Below the pieces are notes generated by a model. The model was not told the origin of the DNA and did no database searches. It saw only the letters and a program-made list of their open reading frames with translations. The position numbers and the translations under genes were made by a program. From Robbsia sp. KACC 23696 (GTDB lineage: Bacteria; Pseudomonadota; Gammaproteobacteria; Burkholderiales; Burkholderiaceae): a stretch of 64,000 nt of DNA. Below, one piece after another: positions 9,647-19,050 of this stretch (positions are counted from its first letter, which is position 1; each line of letters starts with the position of its first letter). The stretch covers positions 868,001-932,000 of the forward strand of contig NZ_CP156627.1 of assembly GCF_039852015.1 (NCBI RefSeq). The letters are read 5' to 3'.

Positions 9647-10723
9647 TCAGCGTTCGACGTTGCGATTCCAGCGTGCCGTCCATTCGGTACGATGTTGGTT
9701 GATCGTCGTCCAATCCATCGCCACCAGTTTCGAGACCTGCTCCGGACCGTAAGGCACCTTCGCCGCGACATCCGGCGTCAGTTTGACGGTTTTGTTGGTC
9801 GGACCGAAGCCAACGGCTTTCGCTTGCAAAGCCTGAACATCGGCGCTCAACAGGTACTGAATGAATTGCTGCGCCACGGCGTCCTGACCGCTACCGGCGA
9901 CGGCACAGGCGCCCACCTGCAATGCAACGCCGCCTTCCTTCGGATAGAAGAACTTCAACGGGAAGCCGGTGTTTTGCAAGGCCACGGCACGGCCGCTGCC
10001 GTAAGGGGCGATGATGACGTCGCCGCTTTGCATCAGGCTGTCCATCTCGCCCGGCGTCGGCGCCCAGGACAAGACATTGGGCGCGACCTTCGTCGTCATG
10101 GCCTTGAAGCCGGGGTCGATGTTCTTTTCGCCGCCGCCATTCATGCGTGCCAGCATGACGAGCGCATGCAGGCCGTAGGTATTCGTGATCGGCGGAACGC
10201 CGAGCTTGCCCTTGTAACGCGCATCTTCCAACGATGCCCAGGAATCCGGCGCCGGCAGCCCGGCCTTCTTGAAGGCGTCGGCGTTATAACCGATCCCGGT
10301 GGCGACCATGCCGATACCCACGGCTTGCGGTCCGAGCTTGGCGATCGGATACAGGTCCTTCATCACCGGCGCGTCTTGCAATGGGCCGCACAAGCCCATT
10401 TGCATCGCTTGGTACATCGGCCCGTCGTCCATGATGGCGACGTTGATCTGCTCATGGCCTTTCTGCGCCTGCAGTTTCGCGAGCGTGTCGCTGCTGTTGC
10501 CGGCGACATAGACGATCTTGACGTCATGCGCCTTCTCGAATGGCGGGATGATCTGTTTCTGAAACAGGTCCTGGCTCGAGCCGCCGACATTGGCCAGATA
10601 GAGTGTCGTCTCCGCGTGGGCCGGGGCGCAGCCGAGGGCGCCGGCGCAGACCAGCGCGGAAATCAAGGACGTGAGGCCCGGCTTCGACAATGCTGCGCGA
10701 CGGGTGTGCTGCGATTGCTGCAT
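9647..10723 (-). CDS. Periplasmic substrate-binding protein of PotD/opine-type ABC transporter
   Basis: A 358-residue exported protein with a positively charged N terminus, a hydrophobic core and an AHA-ETTLY cleavage site near residue 40, followed by the LYLANVGGSSQDLFQKQIIPPFEK opening (family 1/PotD-type fold). It is the first gene of the minus-strand catabolic operon and is separated by 128 bases from a divergent LysR gene. Its presence with PotABC-type partners and an opine oxidase-like trimer suggests uptake of an opine, polyamine or N-substituted amino acid; the ligand is not determined. Confidence 0.85.
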   Translation of the reverse strand: MQQSQHTRRAALSKPGLTSLISALVCAGALGCAPAHAETTLYLANVGGSSQDLFQKQIIPPFEKAHDVKIVYVAGNSSDTLAKLQAQKGHEQINVAIMDDGPMYQAMQMGLCGPLQDAPVMKDLYPIAKLGPQAVGIGMVATGIGYNADAFKKAGLPAPDSWASLEDARYKGKLGVPPITNTYGLHALVMLARMNGGGEKNIDPGFKAMTTKVAPNVLSWAPTPGEMDSLMQSGDVIIAPYGSGRAVALQNTGFPLKFFYPKEGGVALQVGACAVAGSGQDAVAQQFIQYLLSADVQALQAKAVGFGPTNKTVKLTPDVAAKVPYGPEQVSKLVAMDWTTINQHRTEWTARWNRNVER

Positions 10724-10851
10724 GGAGAAACTCCTGATGGGTTCGAAGAGGCCGGGACCGCGAGATAGAGGTACAGTGTCGGGTGACCAATACATAGCGT
10801 CCAATAACAATAAATTGCCGACCTATACCAAAATGATATGAGTGTGCGACG

Positions 10852-11769
10852 ATGAATTTGAAACAAATCGAGGCGTTCCGGGCGGTCATGGTGGCGGGAT
10901 CGATGACGTCCGCCGCGAAGGATCTGCATACGTCGCAGCCGAACATCAGCCGCCTTATCTCGCAATTGGAAGGCGATATCGGGTTGACCTTGTTCGAACG
11001 CGCCGGCGTGCGCTTGAGTCCGACGACCGAGGGCAATGCGTTCTACCGTGAGGTCGAACGCGCCTATGTGGGGTTGGAGGGTTTGTCGCATTCCGCGGCG
11101 CAGATTCGGACGCTCGGCAGCGGGCGACTGCGCATCGCGGCGGTCCCCTCGGTAGGGATGACGTTGATGCCGCGTGCGATCCAACGCTTCCAGGAAGCCC
11201 ATCCCGGTGTGACGGTCAGCTTGCACGTCAACACGTCGGGGACGGTGAACCATTGGACCGCGTCGCAATTCTGCGATGTCGGCGTCGCCGTGTATTCCAG
11301 TGAGGCGTCCACGTGCGAGACGGAGTTTCTCGCGAGCCACGCCGCCTATGCGGTGCTTCCGGAGGGGCATCGCCTGGCGCGCAAGGCCTCCCTCACGGCG
11401 CAGGATTTCGAAGGGGAGCACTTCGTCTCGCTGTGCAACGGTGACGGCACGCGTACCTTGATGGATGACCTCTTCGCGCGAGAGGGGGTGACGCGCATCC
11501 TCGGCGCCGAGGCGCAGTACGCGGCCATTTGTTGTGAGATGGTCCGCATGGGCATGGGCGTCACGCTCGCCCATCTGATCGTGGCGCGGGATTTCGCCGG
11601 GCGCGGCGTCGTGATCCGGCCTTTCAAGCCGGAGGTGCGCTTTCCGCTCTATCTGCTGTATCCGTCCAAGCTGCCGAAAGATCGCTTGACGCTGGCATTT
11701 GTCGGCATCCTCCGCACGGTGCTGGCGGAGACGGTGGCGGAAGCGCGGAAATTGACGAAGCGCGGGTAA
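10852..11769 (+). CDS. LysR-family transcriptional regulator, OccR/NocR-like
   Basis: A 305-residue LysR regulator: N-terminal winged helix (AVMVAGSMTSAAKDLHTSQPNISR at about residues 12-35) and a type 2 periplasmic-binding-like effector domain. It is divergent from the transporter/oxidase operon, the usual arrangement for an autoregulated LysR activator that senses the pathway substrate. Overall it reminds me of opine regulators OccR/NocR, which control similar transporter-oxidase operons; this is a memory-based family resemblance. The shared promoter region is 10724-10851. Confidence 0.85.
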   Translation: MNLKQIEAFRAVMVAGSMTSAAKDLHTSQPNISRLISQLEGDIGLTLFERAGVRLSPTTEGNAFYREVERAYVGLEGLSHSAAQIRTLGSGRLRIAAVPSVGMTLMPRAIQRFQEAHPGVTVSLHVNTSGTVNHWTASQFCDVGVAVYSSEASTCETEFLASHAAYAVLPEGHRLARKASLTAQDFEGEHFVSLCNGDGTRTLMDDLFAREGVTRILGAEAQYAAICCEMVRMGMGVTLAHLIVARDFAGRGVVIRPFKPEVRFPLYLLYPSKLPKDRLTLAFVGILRTVLAETVAEARKLTKRG

Positions 11770-12110
11770 GGGAACGCTGTGGGCGTGGTCCACGCGACGC
11801 GGTCGTTTTCACCGTTTTTGCGGTCATTCCTGCCGTTTCTGTGGCGTCGCGCCGACAACGAAGCCATCGCGCCGACGACAGGGCGATGGGACACAAGGTC
11901 TCTGGGACAATCTGTCGCGAATTGACGTAGAATCGCGGCCTTTCAGGGCTGCACCTGACCGTTCTGCACCCCTGCCAGATCAGGGCACGAGACAAACGTT
12001 TCTACGGTGAGTCGTGATCGATTCGCGAACGATCTGCCTACGATAACAAGCAGTTTTTGCGGGCGGCACGGCGTATAGACCCTGGTTTGAAGCGTAGAAA
12101 GGAGTCCATC
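11770..12110. other. Intergenic region upstream of dehydrogenase operon A
   Basis: No coding sequence is supported. It holds a possible -10 element TAGAAT at 11928-11933 and, at 11991-12004, a CAAACGTTT core resembling the centre of LacI-family operators but with poor outer bases. A ribosome binding site aaaggag lies just before the GTG at 12111. The rest shows nothing recognisable. Confidence 0.4.
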
Positions 12111-12650
12111 GTGACTGTGTCAAATAAGAATGCGGACGTTCCCCAGTCGATCCGTACGCAAGCATCCCCGGCTCGCCGTGGTGTCTTGAAATTGGCCGCC
12201 GCGTCGGTCGCGGTGTCGAGCGTACCGTTCGCCGCCACCGGGGCACCCGCTTCGGTCGCCGGTACGGCAGCCGAAGACTTCGCCGTCGTATCGCAATTTC
12301 TGACCGGAAAGGGCACGCTCGACGGCACCGTGCAAGCCAGCCTGCTCAAGGCGTTTTCGGCACTCGATCCATCGTTCACCGCCAAGCTCGCAAAATTGCG
12401 CGCCGTGATCGGGAGCGGGTCGGTGACTGCCGACAATCTGCACGAATCGCTCGGCACGAGCAATCCGGATCTGGTGAAGCTGCCGCAGGAGATTCTTGCC
12501 GGCTGGTATCTGGGCGTGGCCGGCTCTGGCAAGCACGCGATATGTGTGACGTATGCAAACGATCTGGCAAATGCCGCCGTTGCGGACGTGTTGTCGCCGC
12601 CGAGTTATGCCTACGGACCCTGCAATAGCTGGGCACAAAAGCCGGTTTGA
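12111..12650 (+). CDS. Small (TAT-exported) subunit of sorbitol/gluconate-type membrane dehydrogenase
   Basis: A 179-residue protein of the sugar dehydrogenase small-subunit type (FAD-SLDH/GADH gamma-like). A twin-arginine export signal is visible at about residues 20-45 (ARRGVLKLAAAS), which would carry the folded flavoprotein partner across the membrane. GTG 12111 is preferred because aaaggag sits seven bases upstream; the frame stays open to 12057 but without a better site. It is the first gene of a small-large-cytochrome operon. The C-terminal half (LAGWYLGVAG, then PPSYAYGPCNSW) serves as the reference for the truncated paralogue at 16985-17443. Confidence 0.82.
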   Translation: MTVSNKNADVPQSIRTQASPARRGVLKLAAASVAVSSVPFAATGAPASVAGTAAEDFAVVSQFLTGKGTLDGTVQASLLKAFSALDPSFTAKLAKLRAVIGSGSVTADNLHESLGTSNPDLVKLPQEILAGWYLGVAGSGKHAICVTYANDLANAAVADVLSPPSYAYGPCNSWAQKPV

Positions 12651-12774
12651 TCGACGTACGACGGCATGTCGGTTTGCGCTGATCGATTGCACGCAGTCGA
12701 TCGCGCCAATCGACCGATCGCGCGCGTCGATTTTCGGGATGCTGATCGCAGCACCTACTCCTATTCAAAATACA

Positions 12775-14367
12775 ATGAACAACACGCTCTCCGCGGATGT
12801 GGTGGTGATCGGCGCAGGCATTTGCGGCGCCATGGCCGCGCGCAAGCTGGCCGAGGCCGGTGCTTCGGTGCTGATGCTCGAAGCCGGCCCGCAATTGTCG
12901 ACGGCCGAACTGGTCCGCAATTACCGTACGGGGACCAATAAAGCCGACTTTGTCGCGCCTTACCCCTTTTGGCCTCAGGCGCCGCAGCCGATCTATTCGC
13001 CCGCGAATAACGGATATCTCGAACAGGTCGGGCCGCATCACTTCGACGCGCAATATCTGAAGCTGGTCGGGGGCACCAGTTGGCACTGGGCGGCGCAAAC
13101 ATGGCGCTTCCTGCCGAACGACTTCCGTATCCAAAGTGCGTACGGCGTGGGTCGCGACTGGCCGATCTCCTATGACGATCTCGAACCCTGGTATTACGAG
13201 GCCGAGACCATCATGGGCGTTGGTGGCGAGGAAACGCTGGCGCCGCGCGCGCACGACTGGCCGATGCAACGCGTGGCCGAGCCCTGGCTCCAGCAACGTT
13301 TCCGCGATCGCCTGGCGCCCGACTTCAAGCTGGTCAGCGACTCGACCGCGCGTAACAGCCGGCCGTTCGACGGGCGGCCGGCGTGCTGCGGCAATAACAA
13401 TTGCATGCCGTTATGTCCCATCGACGCGCAGTACCACGGTGGGCTGTCAGCCGACGCGGCCGTCAAAGCCGGCGTCACGCTGATGACGAAGTCCGTCGTC
13501 TACCGTCTCGAACACGATGAGAAGGGCCGGATCGTGGCCGCACATTTCTACGACTGGGATAAAGGCTCGCATCGCGTCGTCGCCAAGACGTTCATCCTGG
13601 CCGCCAATGCGATCGAAATTCCAAAGCTGCTGTTCATGTCCGCATCGGATAAGTTTCCGGATGGTCTCGCGAATCGTTCCGGCACGATGGGGCGCAATCT
13701 GATGGACCATCCCGCGGTCGGCGTCACGTTCGAAGTCGACGAAGACGTGTGGCCGGGCCGTGGCCCCGTCAGTCCGTGCTCGATCGGTGATTTCCGAGAC
13801 GGCGATTTTCGTCGGGAGCATGGTGGCTTCCGCCTCGACTTGTCGAATGCGTCGGCGGTTGCAGGCGTGACTGCCGCGCTGATCAAGAAAGGCGTCTACG
13901 GTGCCGCGCTCGATCAAGCGATTCGCAAGCGTGCCGCGCGTCAGGTGTCGCTGAAAAACTGTCTCGAACAGCTACCCGATGCGAACAATCGCGTCACGCT
14001 CAGCGATAAGAAAGATGCGCTCGGCCTGCCGACGCCGCGCCTGTTCTGGAATATCGACGACTACGTGAAACGCGGTACGCAAAAAACACGCGAGATGTAC
14101 GATCGGATCGCCAGCAAGATGGGCGGCACGAATGTCGTGCATTCGAAGGAAGGCGCGTTTTCAAATCGGCAACATATCACCGGGACCTTGGCGATGGGCG
14201 CCGATCCGGCCAGCAGCGTCACCGATGCGTTCGGGCGGGCACACGATCACGAGAATCTGTATATGGTGTCGACCGGCGTCATGCCGACCGTCGCCACCTG
14301 TAACGCCACGCTGACGGCCATCGCGCTGTCGCTGCGTACGGCGGATGCCATTCACAAAGCCGCCTGA
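12775..14367 (+). CDS. GMC-family FAD dehydrogenase, large catalytic subunit (sorbitol/gluconate type)
   Basis: A 530-residue glucose-methanol-choline oxidoreductase. GAGICGAMAARKL at about residues 13-25 is the ADP-binding motif, EAGP follows near 38, a Cys-rich CCGNNNCMPLC stretch lies near 205-215, and the C terminus has HITGTLAMG and TGVMPTVATCNAT, which carry the catalytic His/Asn pair of the family. It should oxidise a sugar, polyol or sugar acid in the periplasm and pass electrons to the following cytochrome. ATG 12775 has no clear ribosome site; ATG 12739 in the same frame is an alternative. No export signal of its own, so export rides on the small subunit. Confidence 0.88.
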   Translation: MNNTLSADVVVIGAGICGAMAARKLAEAGASVLMLEAGPQLSTAELVRNYRTGTNKADFVAPYPFWPQAPQPIYSPANNGYLEQVGPHHFDAQYLKLVGGTSWHWAAQTWRFLPNDFRIQSAYGVGRDWPISYDDLEPWYYEAETIMGVGGEETLAPRAHDWPMQRVAEPWLQQRFRDRLAPDFKLVSDSTARNSRPFDGRPACCGNNNCMPLCPIDAQYHGGLSADAAVKAGVTLMTKSVVYRLEHDEKGRIVAAHFYDWDKGSHRVVAKTFILAANAIEIPKLLFMSASDKFPDGLANRSGTMGRNLMDHPAVGVTFEVDEDVWPGRGPVSPCSIGDFRDGDFRREHGGFRLDLSNASAVAGVTAALIKKGVYGAALDQAIRKRAARQVSLKNCLEQLPDANNRVTLSDKKDALGLPTPRLFWNIDDYVKRGTQKTREMYDRIASKMGGTNVVHSKEGAFSNRQHITGTLAMGADPASSVTDAFGRAHDHENLYMVSTGVMPTVATCNATLTAIALSLRTADAIHKAA

Positions 14368-14377
14368 GGAGATCGCG

Positions 14378-15796
14378 ATGCGTATTCAAAACGTTCTTCT
14401 TAGCGTGGCAAGCGCGGTGTTGCCACTGGCACTCGCCACGACATCGCTGTTCGCCTTGCCGGCACGCGCGGCCGATGCACCGCTTGCGGCCGCTTCCGAC
14501 GCCGCGTCGTCCGCCGCGGCCATCGATGGCGATGCACTGATTTCACGCGGCAAATATCTCGCGGTTGCCGCGGATTGCGCGGCGTGCCACACGGCAGGCG
14601 GCGGCCGACCGTTTGCCGGCGGACTCGATATCGAAACGCCCATCGGTCATATCGTCTCGACCAACATCACGCCGTCCCGCAGCGCGGGCATCGGCGCGTA
14701 CACCTTGGCGCAGTTCTCGGCGGCAATCCGACGCGGCATCCGCGCCGATGGCGCCAATTTGTATCCGGCGATGCCGTACACCGCCTATGCGAAGCTGACG
14801 GACGACGACGTCGCCGCCTTGTACGCCTACTTCAGCAAGGGCGTCGAGGCAGTCGACGCGGCACCGGCGCGGCAGACTGCCTTACCGTTCCCGTTCGACA
14901 TTCGTCGATCGATGGCGGCGTGGAATCTGTTATTTCTGGACAGCACATCGTATCGTCCGGTTGCGGGCAAGAGCGTCGAATGGAATCGCGGCGCCTATCT
15001 CGCACAAGCGCTGGGTCATTGCCAGACGTGCCATACGCCGCGGAATTTCCTGATGGCCGAACGCGACAGCCAGGCGCTGTCCGGTGCGTCCCTTGGAGCC
15101 TGGTTCGCGCCGAATATCACGTCGGACAAGGCGACCGGTATCGGTAGCTGGACCGAAGACGATGTCTTCACGTATTTGAAGACAGGTCACTCGAGTCGGA
15201 TCTCGCAAGCAGGCGGTCCGATGCTGGAAGCGATCGACAAGAGTTTTTCGAAGCTCGACGATAGCGATCTGCACGCCATCGCCGCCTGGGTGACCACGGT
15301 GCCGCCGATCAAGTCAGGGTCGATCGACAAGACTACGCTGACGCCTGCGCCGATCGCGAATGACTTACGTGAGATCGATGGTTCGGCCGACAAAGGCGCA
15401 TTGATTTATTCGGATAGTTGCGCATCGTGTCACCAAGCGAGCGGCAAAGGCGTACGCCATCTGCCGCCCTTGGTCGGCAATGCCGCGTTCTCCCGTCCGG
15501 TGCCGGACAACGCGATCATGGCGATTTTGCATGGCCTGACGCCGGAACACGGGCAGGACATGCCGGGGTTCGCGGACAAGTTAAATGACGCGCAAATTGC
15601 CGATTTGACGAACTTTCTGTTCCGACAATTCGGTGCAAGCGATGTGCAAACGACCGCAGCGCATGTAGCGGCATTGCGCGCCGGTGGTCCGACATCACCG
15701 CTGTTGCTGCTTTCCCGTATCGGCATGGCGGTGGGCGCGTTGATCGTGCTCGCGCTCGGGATCGCGATAGGGGTGCGTCGCAAGCGCGTGCGTTGA
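14378..15796 (+). CDS. Triheme c-type cytochrome subunit of the dehydrogenase
   Basis: A 472-residue membrane-anchored cytochrome with a Sec signal peptide ending at ARA-ADAP (about residue 32), three heme-binding sites CAACH, CQTCH and CASCH spaced as in gluconate/alcohol dehydrogenase cytochrome subunits, and a C-terminal membrane helix before the basic tail RRKRVR. It accepts electrons from the GMC subunit and feeds ubiquinone. The ATG at 14378 follows gaggag by a few bases and starts 11 bases after the GMC stop, so the three genes form one operon. Confidence 0.92.
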   Translation: MRIQNVLLSVASAVLPLALATTSLFALPARAADAPLAAASDAASSAAAIDGDALISRGKYLAVAADCAACHTAGGGRPFAGGLDIETPIGHIVSTNITPSRSAGIGAYTLAQFSAAIRRGIRADGANLYPAMPYTAYAKLTDDDVAALYAYFSKGVEAVDAAPARQTALPFPFDIRRSMAAWNLLFLDSTSYRPVAGKSVEWNRGAYLAQALGHCQTCHTPRNFLMAERDSQALSGASLGAWFAPNITSDKATGIGSWTEDDVFTYLKTGHSSRISQAGGPMLEAIDKSFSKLDDSDLHAIAAWVTTVPPIKSGSIDKTTLTPAPIANDLREIDGSADKGALIYSDSCASCHQASGKGVRHLPPLVGNAAFSRPVPDNAIMAILHGLTPEHGQDMPGFADKLNDAQIADLTNFLFRQFGASDVQTTAAHVAALRAGGPTSPLLLLSRIGMAVGALIVLALGIAIGVRRKRVR

Positions 15797-15848
15797 TCAC
15801 GCGCTGCCACCCCGGTGTGCGATGCGATCGCGCACGCTCGGGGCGTAT

Positions 15849-16984
15849 TTAACGCGCCTTGCGTCGGCGCGCGATGCCGAACGCAACGGCCAGCAATACG
15901 ATCAGCGCCACCGCCGCGCCGATCAGCGGCAGGATATACGGCTGCACGATCGCCAGCAGCGGGCGCGGGCCGCCGCCCCGTGCCACGGCGACGTCGTGGG
16001 CGCTCACATGCACCGCGGCGTTGCCGAAGGTCGTCAAGACGTAATTCGAGACATCGGCAACCTCCTGGTCGTTCAACTGCGACACATAGGAGCCGCGTCC
16101 GAAGGCCGGCATCAACACAGCGTTGTCGCCTACCTTGCGATCCACGCCGTACAGGATCGTCGCGATCAGGTTCGACGGATTGCCGGCACCGGTGGCCGTG
16201 TTGTGAATCAGCGAAGGATAAGCCTGCACGCCTGCATTGATGCCCGGCAACGCCTTGCTGCCCTCGCCGTGAATACCGTGACAACTCGCGCAATTGCCAC
16301 TGTATAGTGCAGCGCCACTTGGCAACGGTTGATTCGACTCGGATCCCCGCAGGCCGCGCCAACCGGACTCGGCATCCGCACTGCTGCCCACGGAGCCCAT
16401 GCTAAACGTCGCGACGGTTTCCCCGGCACTCCGTATCGGGTGCGTCGATTTGAGATAGGTGGCGATGGCGTGCAGATCGTCGATCGAGAGGAATTGCAGG
16501 CTGTTCTGAACGGCTTCGGCCATGCCGCCAGCGGCCTGATTCTTGCCGTCTACATGCCCGGTCTTTAAATATTGGACGATCTCCGTATCCGACCACCCGC
16601 CGATGCCGCTGACCGGATCCGACGAAATATTCGGCGCGTACCATGCACCTAACTGCGCGCCGCCGAAGGCGCGATCGTTGTCCTCGGCCATCAAGGTATT
16701 GCGCGGCGTATGGCAGGCATCGCAGTGACCCAGCACCGTGGTCAGATAGGCGCCGCGATTCCATTCAGCGCTTTTACTCGGATCATCCTTGAAACGCACG
16801 TCATGCAGATAGAGCGCATTCCAGAACGCCATCGATATGCGCAGGCTGAACGGGAAGGGCAGCGCCGTGACGGGTGCCGGCGTATCCACCGGGGCCACGC
16901 CTTTCATGAAATACGTGTACAACGCATGCACGTCTGCATCCGTCATCTGCGTGTATGACGTATAAGGCATGGCCGGGTAGAGGC
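15849..16984 (-). pseudogene. 5'-truncated c-type cytochrome subunit (remnant of dehydrogenase operon B)
   Basis: Reading the minus strand from about 16984, sequence homologous to the cytochrome at 14378-15796 starts abruptly at LYPAMPYTSY, equivalent to residue 128 of the intact copy. The signal peptide and the first CxxCH are missing, while the second and third heme sites (CDACH, CASCH), the C-terminal helix and the RRRKAR tail remain. The upstream sequence belongs to a small subunit in another reading frame. Without a signal peptide it cannot become a cytochrome c, so I call it a deletion remnant rather than a gene. The open frame continuing to 17522 is coincidental. Confidence 0.8.
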
Positions 16985-17443
16985 GGGCACGATCTGTAAC
17001 GCGGTGTCGTGCAGCCCGGCCGGCGTGGCCACGCCGAGCAGCCATTGCGCCGTGTCGCTGTTCGCCGGCGCCGCGCTGCGTTGCGATCGTGCGAGGCGGA
17101 AAAGCGCGCCGGCCCGTCCCGAAAAAGCGGCATCCTGCTCGTTGAATGCGTCCAGCATGCGGGCCGCCGCACGCGCGTTCAGGGTCTCGCGATTGGTCAA
17201 TATCGCTGACAGCGCGAGGAAGCGCGTCGCATCGATAGCGCCGATGCTGCCTGCCTCTGGCGTGTCGGCCACCATGGCCGCGCCCGCGCCCGGAGCCGGT
17301 GTCGCATAGGCGAGCGCCGATTCCGCACCGACCGAATACAGGCCGATCTGCGCAAAAGCGCTGGCCATCGTTTTGAGCGCCTGTCGACGGGATGGACTGT
17401 CGGCGCCGGCTTCCCCCGAAACCGATCGATGACGTGCGGACAT
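16985..17443 (-). pseudogene. 3'-truncated small subunit of dehydrogenase operon B
   Basis: From ATG 17443 the minus strand encodes a TAT-signal small subunit (SRRQALKTMASAF near residues 18-30) paralogous to that at 12111-12650. Similarity runs through AQWLLGVATP and stops near HDTALQIV; the last 30 to 40 residues expected from the intact copy are absent and the frame runs out of register into the cytochrome remnant (stop at 16943). The GMC subunit that should follow is entirely missing. The two pieces are joined out of frame at about 16983-16992. Confidence 0.78.
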
Positions 17444-17834
17444 GATTATTGTTCTTCCTGTGACAATCTGACACGGCGGATTCTAAATGGAATCGGTTCC
17501 AAGATGTTGCAATTTCCTGCAACAGATTTTTGTTATTTGTAGGAAAGTCATTGAAAGCGCGTTGCCAGGCGGCTGCAAGGCGAGACCGTCCGGGGGAAGG
17601 GAAGACGCAGTTTCAGGGGAGGGGCGTGAGCACGGCGCCGTTCGGCGTGGCCGCGCGTTATCGACGATGACAGGCAGCGATGCGCGTGCCGCGCGTCGAT
17701 CGATTAGCGATATTTCAGACAAAAAACCGATGCGGCGCGCAAGCTTACCGTGCGTCAAGCGCGGGAATACACTGCGATTCACGGTATCGATGCGCGTGAC
17801 GCCGCGATATGAACCGACGAACGAGGGACCTAAA
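17444..17834. other. Intergenic region between dehydrogenase remnant B and the DUF4148 gene
   Basis: No supported gene. It contains the LacI-family-like operator at 17488-17501 and an inverted repeat TTGCA-N6-TGCAA at 17507-17522, both placed where the minus-strand promoter of remnant operon B would be. The remaining sequence shows nothing recognisable. Confidence 0.5.
17488..17501. promoter_or_regulatory. Candidate LacI/GalR-family operator upstream of dehydrogenase remnant B
   Basis: TGGAATCGGTTCCA is a near-perfect palindrome with the central CG and TGnAAnCGnTTnCA pattern of LacI-family sites. It lies 45 bases upstream of ATG 17443, overlapping likely promoter sequence on the minus strand. 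Almost the same 14-mer occurs at 54646-54659 before the gluconate dehydrogenase operon. Confidence 0.5.
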
Positions 17835-18086
17835 ATGAAAAAATCGCTGAGTCTTTTGCTGCCTGTGATCGTCGCGTTGCTATCGGCCAATGCCCATGCC
17901 GCACCGTGCGGAAAAACGCGCGCGGACGTGCGCGCTGAAATCGTCGCATTGGAAGCCGCCGGTTGGAACCCGGCCGATAACGAGATGAATTACCCGGACG
18001 AACTCCGTGCGGCGCAGCGTCGGGTTACCGCGCAGCATCTGCAGCCACAAGCTGCCGCCGACACCGCTTCGTGCGGCGCTTATTGA
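17835..18086 (+). CDS. Small exported DUF4148 protein
   Basis: An 83-residue protein with a Sec signal peptide (MKKSLSLLLPVIVALLSANAHA, cleavage near residue 22) and the DUF4148 pattern TRADVRAEIVALEAAGWNPA followed by NYPDELRAAQRRV. The family is found mostly in Burkholderiales, usually in many copies, and has no established function. The ATG at 17835 is chosen for the signal peptide; the frame upstream to 17487 is not protein-like. Its 3' end overlaps the convergent hydrolase by 7 bases. Confidence 0.85.
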   Translation: MKKSLSLLLPVIVALLSANAHAAPCGKTRADVRAEIVALEAAGWNPADNEMNYPDELRAAQRRVTAQHLQPQAAADTASCGAY

Positions 18087-18955
18087 ACGCGGCTCGACGG
18101 CTGGAATAGCAAATCGCGTACGCGTTGCCATTGCTGTTGGGTCATCACATCGAACCAGTTGTCATGATTCGCGCCGGGCAAGATCACCAGGCTCGCGGAG
18201 GGATGTTCCCGCGCGAACAAACGGGCGTGGCCGACGGGAATCATCTCGTCTTGCTGCGCGCCGACGATAACGAGCGGCCCCGTATAGTGCGCGACGGCAG
18301 CAACGGAATCGTACGGCGCGCGCAGTATCCAGCGTGCGGGAAACAAAGGGTAATGTTCTTCGGCGACATCGACCAGTCTGTCCCACGGTGTCAGCAGCAA
18401 TACTCCGGAAATCGCCGCCTCGTGTCCCCTGACCACCTGGGCGGCCATGCCCGCACCGAGTGATTCTCCTACCAAATACACCGGTCCCGGCCAGCGCGCG
18501 AGCGTATCCGTGAGTGCTTCCCGGGAGGTTGCAAGCGCCGCCTGCATCTTGCGCGCGCCTGTCCGCCGGCCGTGCCCCGGATATTCCACGATGACGACGC
18601 GATAGCCGGTATGCGTGAACGTGTCGGCGAGCGGCAGCTTGTTTTCGGCCGACTCTTCGTTACCGTGAAATACGATGACCGTCCCGCGTGGCGTCGTGTT
18701 CAAGGGCGTGACGACATAGCCGGCATATTGCCCGCCGACTTGCCACTCGTCGATGGATTCTCCGGGATGGGGCACCGTTCGAAGATCGGGCGCAGCGGGC
18801 GTGGCCGGCAGGAGCAGGCGGTCCTGGGTAAAGAACAGCGTCAGCGCCGTCGCGACGTACGCCGCGCAGACCACGCCGAGTGCATAATAAAATAATCGCA
18901 TGCGTGACCGCGGACGCCCATGGCCGTGCAGGTTGTCTTTATAGGGTAATCGCAT
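18080..18955 (-). CDS. Membrane-anchored alpha/beta hydrolase (Bem46/YfhR-like)
   Basis: A 291-residue alpha/beta hydrolase with one N-terminal membrane helix (about residues 20-42), the oxyanion-hole segment VIVFHGNEES, the nucleophile elbow GESLGAG with catalytic Ser near residue 165, an acidic residue in GAQQDEMIPV and the terminal His in GANHDNW. An ATG at 18901 (MRLFYY) would start immediately before the helix and is an equally good start. Substrate unknown; esterase or lipase-like activity is likely at the inner membrane face. Confidence 0.8.
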   Translation of the reverse strand: MRLPYKDNLHGHGRPRSRMRLFYYALGVVCAAYVATALTLFFTQDRLLLPATPAAPDLRTVPHPGESIDEWQVGGQYAGYVVTPLNTTPRGTVIVFHGNEESAENKLPLADTFTHTGYRVVIVEYPGHGRRTGARKMQAALATSREALTDTLARWPGPVYLVGESLGAGMAAQVVRGHEAAISGVLLLTPWDRLVDVAEEHYPLFPARWILRAPYDSVAAVAHYTGPLVIVGAQQDEMIPVGHARLFAREHPSASLVILPGANHDNWFDVMTQQQWQRVRDLLFQPSSRVQ

Positions 18956-19050
18956 GCGCGGCCTCGCTTCCGTATCTTATTTTTAGGCGTCTGTATGAGT
19001 ATAAATACGAATCGGCTCACCTTGCAGCGACACCCCCGACCAACACGCCC

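Noticed and set aside
15849-17522. A single 557-residue fusion protein (small subunit plus cytochrome)
   Set aside because: The small-subunit homology lies in another frame from ATG 17443; the upstream part of the long frame is Arg-rich nonsense, so no true fusion exists.
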